A stretch of DNA of 64,000 bases, from NCBI GenBank assembly GCA_032718565.1, contig JAVGVS010000557.1, forward strand, positions 152,311 through 216,310. Direction: 5' to 3'. The translations under genes and the position numbers were made by a program. Each line of letters opens with the position of its first letter. Position 1 is the first letter of the stretch. The stretch comes from Distichodus sexfasciatus. Its lineage: Eukaryota > Chordata > Actinopteri > Characiformes > Distichodontidae. Positions 48,726-59,196 of the stretch are shown one piece after another. The notes beneath the pieces were generated by a model. It was not told where the DNA came from, did not search any database, and worked only from the letters and a program-made list of their open reading frames with translations.

Positions 48726-51700
48726 AGATATGTGGAATTATTAAACCTTGTACACAGCAGATAGTTTTAAGGCTTGACTTGAAAGACCAGATTTATGGTT
48801 AGATATAGACCTGATTAGATTATGCTTAAGTATATGTTTATGGTCAGATTAGCCTTAGATTTAGGATTAGATTATGTTTAGGATTGGTTTAGGTTTAGGG
48901 TTAGAATAAAAATGTGGTTAGGCTAAGGATTAAGCATAGATTATAGTTGAGTTTAGGGTTAGGCTTACATTATGTTGTGTTTACAGTAAGGTTAGCTTTT
49001 GAGTAAGAATACAATCATAGTAAGGTTTAAGATTAAGATAATATCAATCTAAGGTTTAGTTTTAGGATAAGATTGCGTTTAGTGTTCAGATTAGATTATG
49101 GTTAAAATAAGCGTTAGAATTAGATCATGGTTGGAATTAAGATTAAGGTTAGGATTAGTTAGTTTTAGAATCATGTTTAGGTTTAGGATTAGGTTGTGGT
49201 TAGATTTAAGGATTACATTATGGTCAGTTTTAGGATTAGATCAGGTTAAGGGCTAGGATTAGACTATGGTTATGTTTAGGGTTAGGATTAAATAGATAGA
49301 CGGGAGAGAGAGAAAGACATAAAGGGCCAATTTCCCAATCGTGGATTAAGCCTAGTCCTAGACTATCTTTGGTTGAATGGTAAATCTCCACTGGTATTAC
49401 AACTTAGTCCAAGACTAGGTTTAATCCATGAGCAATAAACCAGCCTAAAGTGTAACAGAAATGGAGATTAGGATTAGGATAGAGGAACAAGATAAAGATA
49501 GAAGAACAAGAAGAATGTAAGTGTGTGTGTGTGTGTGGTGTCTGCCAAAAGGGAGAGAGAGAGAGAGTAAAGGAAGAAAGAGAGAGCACATGGGACCATT
49601 AGTGCACTGCAGAGACAAGCGGAGAGGCAGAATAAGAAAGAATGAGAACAGCACTCGGGGAAAGAGCAGCCAACAGAGGAAAAATGAAAGGGAGAATAAA
49701 GGAGAAATGAGAGTGGGAGAAAGGGATAATGGCTCGGGACGGGTGACGAGGAGAGCTGAAAAGAGCTTCTGAATGAGGGCCGACTTTTAAAAAGGCCGAG
49801 CAGCCGGAGCGTTCACTCTCACACATTGGCCGGGACGAAGCCAGAGAGAGAAATGGAGGGATTACACGAAAAGCAGGGGAGTTTAACGATAAATGTCCTG
49901 CCGAGTGACAACTAGGCCCCAAAAAGAAGCTATGACCCCATTCGTTGTTAGAGCTTTAACTGCGTCGCCGTGGGTACTGTCTTCCATTCACAGAAAAGGA
50001 GGGATGAAGACGTGAAGTATTGAGGGATTTACAGGATGGATGAGGGATGTGGAGCAGAAGACGGGGAGGAAACTGATTTCCCTGGAGGATTTAAGACAGA
50101 TGCCTGATCCTTCTCTCTATCCCTCTCTCATCTGTTTGTCTTCTTCCATCTCTCTTTCTCTCTCTCTCTCACACACACACACATTAGCCGTCTACTTATC
50201 AATCAATTAATCAATTAATCAAATCTATCATCTATCTATTTATCTATTCCTCCATCCATCCATTCATCCATTTATTCCTCCATCCATCCATCCATCCATC
50301 TCTCCATCCATCTATTCCTCCAACCATCCACCCACCCATCCATCCCTCCATCCATCTATTCCTCCAAATATCCACCCACCCATCCATCTATTCTTCCATC
50401 CATCCTGCCATCCATCTATTCCTCCAAACATCCACCCATCCATCTCTCCATCCATCTATTCCTCCAACCATCCACCCACCCATCCATCCCTCCATCCATC
50501 TATTCCTCCAAACATCCACCCACCCATCCATCTATTCTTCCATCCATCTATTCTTCCATCCATCTATTCCTAAACATCCACCCATCCATCTCTCCATCCA
50601 TCTATTCCTCCAACCATCCACCACCGATCCATCCCTCCCATCCATTTGTCCATCCATCCCTTCCATCCATCTATTCCCTCCAAACATCCACCCATCCATC
50701 CCCTCCATCCATCTATCTATCTATCTATCTATCTATCTATTCATCTATCTATCTCATCTATCCATCTATCTATCTATCCATCTATCTATCTACATTCCTC
50801 CATCCATCCATCCATTTTATTCCCTCCCAACCATCCATCTTAACCAACCCACACACCCACCCATCTCATCCATTCCTCCATCCATCCATCCATCCATCCA
50901 TCCATCCATTCATTCCTCCATCTATCCAGCCGTCCATCCATGCATCAGACCCATCCATCCATCCATCCATCCATCCATCCATCCATCCATCTATCTATCT
51001 ATCTATCTATCTATCCATTCATCTATCCATTCATCTATCTATCTATCTATCCATCCATCCATCCATCCATCCATCCATCCATCCATCCATCCATTTATTC
51101 CTCCAACCATCCATCTAATCCGCCAACCCACACACCCACCCACCCATCCATTTCTCCATCCATCCATCCATCCATCCATCCATCCATCCATCCATCCATC
51201 CATCCATCCATCCATCCATCCATCCATGCATCAGACCCATCCATCCATCCATCTATCTGTTACTTGCATCTTGTTTCTTTTTACATCTTTATCTTCATAA
51301 TGAATCCACCTCTCAAACGTCTAGCTTATTCATCCCTCTCTCCCCGCTTCTCTTTCTCTCCCTTTTCTGCTTTTTCCTCATCCTCGCTTTCTCTCTAATC
51401 TCACCTCTCTCTCACATTTTTCTGTCTATTGATTGATCAATAAAACACTGTCTTCTTCTTCATGCCCATCTTCTGTCTTCCCTAACCACCTGTAATTGTG
51501 ATTTTACATCTCTCCTCCATCTCCACCACCATCCTTTGCTCTGCCTGCCCTGCCTCTCCACCAATCAGTTGAGTGTAGTTAGGTTGGCGGATTTGCTTCA
51601 TGGGCGGTAAATTAGCTACTTGAGTTGCAGAGTGTCAGACGAATAAAACGAGTGTCACTCTGGCTATGTGAGGGGAAGCACCACTGCTAATGGCACACAC

Positions 51701-52939
51701 CCACACACACACACACACTCACTCACACACACACACAGACACTCACACTCACAGAACACACACTTCCTGCCTATCTCTTCTCTTTAGAATGGACTGTATT
51801 TTTCCAACAAGATCAAAAAAGTGTCAAGTAAATTAAGAGACTATGTGAGAGTAATAATAACTCTCTCCCTCTCTCTGTCTTTTCCATCCCTCGCTCACAG
51901 CCTTTTTCCATCTGCTGCTTTCTCCTTCTTTTTGTCTCTCGCTCTCATTATGTTTCTCTATCAATCTCCCCCCACTTTTTAACTCTCTTACACTTCCTAT
52001 CGTTCTTTTTTTATCTTTTTCTCCACCATGTTCTCTCTCTCTCTCGTCTCTCTCTCTCAAATCTTATCATTCCCCATCTCTATCTTTTACATCATTAACT
52101 CTCCCTCTCTTAACTGTCTCTCTCAGAGGCAAACATTGCATATGACAGTGTGTTTGTGTGTGTGTGTGAGTGTAAGTTTAAGTGTGTGTTTGTGTGTGTG
52201 AGTGTAAGTTTAAGTGTGTTTGTGTGTGTGAGTGTAAGTTTAAGTGTGTGTTTGTGTGTGTGAGTGTAAGTCTGAGTGTGTGTGTGTGTGTGTATGGTAC
52301 CTATAGTGGTGATCACCGTCCCGGCAAAGAAGAAGGAGTTGCTCAGGTCCCACAGGCTCTGGTTGGACGAGTTTTCGGAGGGATTTACCCCGGTACGCAC
52401 CGCCGCCATCACCTGCTGCACACACACACACACACGCGATTATTTATTATTAATACACACGCACACACACACACACTCTTATCCAGACCGATGTACTTCA
52501 GTATGCAAAGATAGACTTAAATCCACAACTGTCGTGCAAATAAGTTACTGCTGAGTCCAACATTTATTCATTTAATTATTAGATTTTATTTGTAGCTGTA
52601 AAACTCACACACACTCTCACACACACACAAAGACACACACACACTGTCACAGCCACACACTCTCTCACACACAAAGACACACAATTTTCACCAGCACATG
52701 GCATCTGTTCCTGTTTATTTTTATACACTTTCATTGTTATTGTTTATGCTCAGATGTTTTATTTATTTATTTATTTATTTAAAACAATGTGGAACTAAGC
52801 AGCTGTTTACTGACTAAATATTTTTCCATCGAGTCTTAACCCTGTTTAGCTACATCTTAATTAATAATGTAAAAGTTTCTTCATTTATTTATGTTTTTCT
52901 TTTAAGCCACGACACACATCACAGACTGACAAAGAATGT

Positions 52940-52976
<37 letters not shown>

Positions 52977-53599
52977 TACACACTGTAACAGCAGTCTGTC
53001 TGTCCTGCTCTTCAACGGTAACTGTGGAGATGCTTGGTTCATTAGCAGGAACCTAACAAAGTCAAACTGGAAACAGCTGGCCTCGTTTACACAACACCTG
53101 TCTGTTCACTCACACACACACACACACACTCACACTCACACACACTAACTCACACACACACACACACACACACACGCACATCTCACACGCCCACTCTCTC
53201 TTACCCTAATCCTTTCCTCTTCTGCACTAGGGTATTTCTAGTGGAAATCTATCTCTGTTTTAATGGAAATCTGACTTTTTCCATTAGAGAACTTTTCTGA
53301 CTATATTTAGCAGGGAGAAAACACAGGCAGGAAGGGCATGAGCGGCGGGAGGAAAGGGAGGAGGGAGGGAGCGTGATGAATGAAGAAATGGACTGATACT
53401 AAAAGCAGGTAACCGCAGTGACATGAGGTGCAATTAGGCAGACATTGTAGAGATGGATGAACGGAGGGGAGAGGATGGAGGGAGACCGAGAAAGAGAGAT
53501 GGAATACAGAGAGATGAGGAGGGTGAGAGAAGAGAGGAACAGTGAGAGACAGAGGGGGGGTCGGAAGAGAGGGAGAAAGAGAAAGAAAAAAGAAGAAAG

Positions 53600-53630
<31 letters not shown>

Positions 53631-54174
53631 CCATGTCACTGTCCGTGGTGCTTAAATGCTTTTATGACCTTCAGTTTCCTGGATATTGAGTTATTTAAAG
53701 CATGTAAATGGATGTGATTCATCAGCAAAATAGAGTCTTTACAATCTTTACAAACACACACACATCACACACACACACACACCTCAACATTAGCACGAAA
53801 TCAAGCCACTCGTGTCGCAAATAAAAGATTAAAGAACTCCACTAATGCACTAATGTTACCAAAATTGGATGCGTAACGGTTAGGAGGTAAAAGCTGCCCA
53901 CTGCTCCTTCACGGATGGGTCAAATGCAGAGCTCACATTTGGTTGTGGTGCACTGTGTGCTGTGCTGTGTTCACAATGACAAATAATCACTCGCTTTTCA
54001 GAGATGCATAGAGAGGGAGACAGCACACAGCCACATACTCTGAAGCACCTCCTCTCCCACTCCGACCGCCAAAGAATGAATGACCAATGATCAACGTCAG
54101 TTTGCATATCGAGCAAACGGTTCGACAGAAGATGCAGCCACCAATCAGCTAAGAGTAATTAGTGTTAACAAGAG

Positions 54175-54237
<63 letters not shown>

Positions 54238-57200
54238 TAGTTTAGTGTGTGGTTGCCGTTGGAAAAATGTATTTTCGTGAAAGTACAACCAGACTGTGGG
54301 AGTAAGAGCTCTTGAGCATCTCTCCCGACCTCTTAACCACACACACACACACACACACACACACGTAATCAGAAACATATGAGTGTATCCAGCACACTCA
54401 TGCCCCAAGGGTCTAACATCTGTTGGTGACTCTGATCGAATGTGAAGTGAAGGTGATGAGGTCAGAGATGGAGCTTTACATATTGTGTTAGACTTAATGT
54501 AGTGCTAATTTAATTATTTATAATGATTTATAACTGTCTTTAAATCTGTTTGTCATTTTATTTACTACTTTATTTTCAAAGTTTCATGGATGTACCTGGA
54601 TTATATTTCACTCCATGTCATGCTCGTTAGTAGTGTAAATGACAAGTTTTATAACGATATGATATTGTATCGATACAATGTGCAACGATTCAGCGTCTGA
54701 CAATGTCACAAAGTCTGCTACGGTACGATTTCTACTCGATTCAATTCCCAATTCAGCGATCAATATGAGACAATATCATGTGCTGATTCTTCACTACATA
54801 TCAAATCACAAAAAGCAACTGAACTGTCATTTGACATTTTTATTCCTGAGATTAACCAGAGATGTACATGATAACATTTAGAGGTGTAACGATACATCCA
54901 CACATTGATTCATCCACTCATCAACGATCCATACCGGCTTTCAGCCAATCACAGCCCACCAACATAATATTCACCGTGTCTGAAACTGGAAACATTGATG
55001 AGGATTTCTGCTGCTCATTGCTTGTCGCAACGGAGGTTTCCGAGAAAAACGAGCGTTTATGTTGCGTGGGGTAAAATTTTGGATTTTTAGTTTTTAGTGT
55101 TTTGAAACAGTGGAAGGTCTATACTGTGCTGCTGTGAATAAATTTGGCTGAAAAACTTACCCTTTCCATCCTAAAAACGTGACTTTCTTGAGGTGAGGAA
55201 TTCAATTCCAGCAGAATGTTAAAAGTTTCTGTTTTGACCGCTCTACTTCAATATTTACGGTAAATCCACTGGTTGACTAGCGTGAAGATATTTCTCCGGA
55301 ATCCATCTTCGTCTCCCGAGTTCAGTTAACCTAACGCAGGTAGGCTATCCGTGTGGCTGTGAATGCAGCGTAGGCTACCGTAAATACAAACGTAGCCGCG
55401 ACCGCACCAAGCGTCTGTGAGTGCTACGGCGATAGTCAACTTCGACGGCAGATTTCTCCGTTTCTCACTTGGCGTGACAGGAGAAACCCGACTCCTTTGA
55501 ATGTTGATATCTCAGTCATATGTCGTCCCATTCATTCCATATAGGTATCGTTTTGAAGCTTGATTTATGCCCTTTCATGAAAACATAACTCAATTTTGAA
55601 AATTTGCGACAAGCGACTGGTTTTGCCGTGCAGAGTCACATTTGATAGAACATGAGGTCGTGAGAAAACATTGATTTGTTCCATAATACATGTATATGAA
55701 CAGGGAGACTGTATTACAACTATATTAGGAAAATATTTGGGAAAAATGTGTGTAAATGTTCATGTTTGCTTTGTTCTAACAACCACAATTTCTTATTTTG
55801 ATCCAATGGTACGGTGTGTCTTTATGATACAGCAAAACTACTAACTTGGTTATTATCTTTAAGTTTTAAAAATATTATTTTGAGACTTCAAATATGAAGT
55901 GATTGTGTCCAATCTCCATATTGTTTCATATCGCTCGCTGAATCAAATCGTATCAGACTTTGTAATATCATCAGAAATTGTATCGTTGTACATGTAATCG
56001 ATATAACATCGTGTCGTGATGAAGCCTGGGATTTGCAGCCCTAGTTACAGTATATATGCCGTCTGACCAATGTTTTCGTTTTGAATTGATGCTAAAGGCT
56101 CGATGATCCCTGAATCAATGCATCAATGTATCGTTACACACCTAGTGTCTGTATGATGAATGAATCTGTATTGTGATTCATCATTCTACGTTACATCATT
56201 ACATTCCCAGCGTCTGCCTGTTTTACCCCCAGCTACTGGATGCTGTAATGGCTACAGTACAGTGCTGCATTCCTCCTCAGAAGCACCAAGGTCCCCTTAA
56301 TTACTCTCCCTCTCTCTCTTCCTCTCCCGCCCTCTCTCTATATTTCTCTTTCTCTCTTTTCTTTCCTCTCTCTCACCAGCAAACGCTCCCATTATGTGTA
56401 AGCAAGAGTCGCCTTCAGCCCAGCACACAGAGACAGAGCCAAATATAAATATACCAGCCTGACATCACTCTCCCTCCCTCTCTCTTTCTTTCTTTCCCTC
56501 TCTCTCTCTCTCTCGCTCTCTCTCTCTTCATGGCTACATGACTAGATTAGCCACGCTGAATAAAATCAAAGAACACAGCAATTGCCATTTTTGGCCCCAA
56601 ACTCTCTCTCTCTCAATTCTGCTGCTCTTTCTTTCTTTCTTTCTTTCTTCTATCTTTTTTCTATGTGTCTGATACTATTTCTTTCAATCTGATTCTCTTT
56701 CTACTTCTACCTGAATCTCTTTTCCTTCTTACTTTCTTTCTTATTCTCTCTATTTTGCTCTCTCTAACTTTCCATCCTTTTTGCTCTCTCTCTCATTCTT
56801 TTCACTCTGTCTTTTAATCATTCTTTCTCTCTATCTTTCTTTCAGATCCCCTCAATCCCATCTTTACTATGTCTTTTTTCTTTCACTCTTTCTCTTTCTA
56901 TCTCTATCTGTTTCTGCTTCTCTTTCTCCTCCTCTCTCCCGCTCTCCAGTTCTCTCTATTTTGTTGTTTTCTTTCTGTCTTTTCCTCAGATTCTCTCAAT
57001 ATTTCTTTCTCTCTCTCTCTTTCTTAGACTCTCTCTATCTTGCTCTCTCTCTCTGTCTATTTATTGGATCTTTCTGAGTCTCTCTCTCCCTCCTTCTCTC
57101 AGAGGTATAGTAAGCAGTGCGTCCAGCACTTTTAGAAGTAATTATTCCCTCTGAGCCGTTTATCTGGACGTAGTGACAGTAGCAGCAGCAGCAGTGTGGG

Positions 57201-57643
57201 ACACACACACACACCACATGAGCAAACGTTCTGTCACTGATAAGGAGTGTGAAGGGACGTGTGTGTGTGTGAGTGTGTGTTATATCTTGTGTTATATGCT
57301 GTAGACTAATGCAGCACCTGCACACAAACATATTCATTAAGTATAAATGCTACAGCACAGCAGCATCGTGCATCTATATGCCACACACGTGTTTTACCTT
57401 TAAAAGACTGATTATTAGTGTGCGCTGTGTGTGCCTCTACATTAATAAATGATCACACACCCCCAGTGGGGATCTTTTTGCACCGCGTTTCCGTCAAGGA
57501 GAGGTTCAAACGCTCCTGCTGCCGTGTGGGGTCCTTCATCCCTCCATCATCCCTCCGTTCTCACTCCATCCTCACCGAGGACCATCCAGAAATACATATA
57601 ATACTCCAACTACCCTTCATGAATCCTAATAATGGATCAAAGC

Positions 57644-57683
<40 letters not shown>

Positions 57684-59163
57684 GTTAAACTTCAAAAGTG
57701 AGTCTTTAGTGAATTTTAAGTGATTATTTGTCAGAACACATTGTATTGTGACCAAACATGACCTCTGATGGTACCTTGCTCCTGAGTATCCCATTAGTAC
57801 CTTTACAGGTCGGGGACTGGCAACCTTCAGATCACGTGGTCAACTCCCTGAACGCTACACTACCAACCCCAGACCTCTAGTTTTAACCCACAGTTTTTTT
57901 TGGCAGTGCCCACGGAGCAGTGCTTGGGGCGGTACTTTGCTCATGAGTACCCCAGTGGTACCTTTAGCGGTCAGGGACTTGAACCGACGACCCCCTGATC
58001 ACGGGGCCAACTCCCTAACCGTTATGCTAACAACTAACCCCAAACTAATTCCTTATAGGTTTTTCTGATCTACGTGACAAATAAATCAGATTCTGATTCT
58101 GAAAGTGCGCATAACGTCAGTGGACAATAATTTCGACTCCGGCTCTCAATAATGACCTGTGACAGGGTCTGGAGGCATCAAGATTAAAGGTCGGCACTAA
58201 AAGACTCTGATAGATCTGTCAGTCATTTGGCTGAGTGGTCATGACAGATGACAAGACGAGGTTAAACAGCGGGCAGTGGGGAGAGAAAGAGGGAAAAAGC
58301 AAAATAAAGACAGGAGGAGAGAGAGAGAACGAAAGACAAATAAAAATAATGTAAAACAGAGAAAGACAGTAGGGATTATATCGGAATCATATTGGAATCG
58401 GACTGATACTTAGATCTGCTCCCGTATTTACAGCCGATATTTTATGATACATTTATTGTACGTCGGAAAGGTGGCGCTATGCCACACGTGTCCAAAGTCT
58501 GAGGTGGGATTTTATATGGCCCGCGCCTTCTGTCTTAAAATGTTGTGTTATTTTTTGGCAAAATTCTGAGCAAACAGTGGAACGTTCACCAGCAAAATCT
58601 CTTGTCTTTACATGCTCAACTCTGCCTGCACATGCAAGAATGTTAACTAAATAAGTTGCGTCACTTAAAGAACGTGAGCTCGCACATGGGCCGTGTCCCA
58701 AGCCGTGCACTACTGTACTTAATAGTATGGTAGGTAAGGTGCTCTTGCCATACTTTTCTATGTGGTAGTATGCATCTCAGCAAATAGCCGGGGTTGTAGC
58801 TTAACGGCTCTCTACGCACTAGCTAGTGCACATGGAGAGTCACATGGTACACTACATAGGGCGGGAAATGACTTTTTCTTAGAATGTTGTGCACTACGCT
58901 GGAAATGCTGTCTTCTCTCACCTCTGCTTTCACGTTGGCTTGACTTGGCGCTGTGTTAAAAATGTCAGAGTTATGAAGCGATTTTTCTGCCAAAAAAATC
59001 TGAGCGCACAGTCAACTCTGCCTTCCTCATTTCCTCATCTGCCTGCATCGGTATCGGCAGATGTAAGCATGAAAAATTCGTATTTTTCCTTGCCTCTTTT
59101 TCTGGAGATTTTTAGGTACATATCAAAGCTATTAGTTTAGTATTAGCTTTGTTTATGACAGAA

Positions 59164-59196
<33 letters not shown>

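Noticed and set aside
50170..51265. CRISPR-like repeat-spacer pattern in the CTATTCCTCCAA blocks
   Set aside because: This is vertebrate DNA; the 'spacers' are the same tetranucleotide units and vary by slippage.
50640..51400. Ser-Ile-His-Pro repeat protein
   Set aside because: It is the ATCC tetranucleotide array read as protein.
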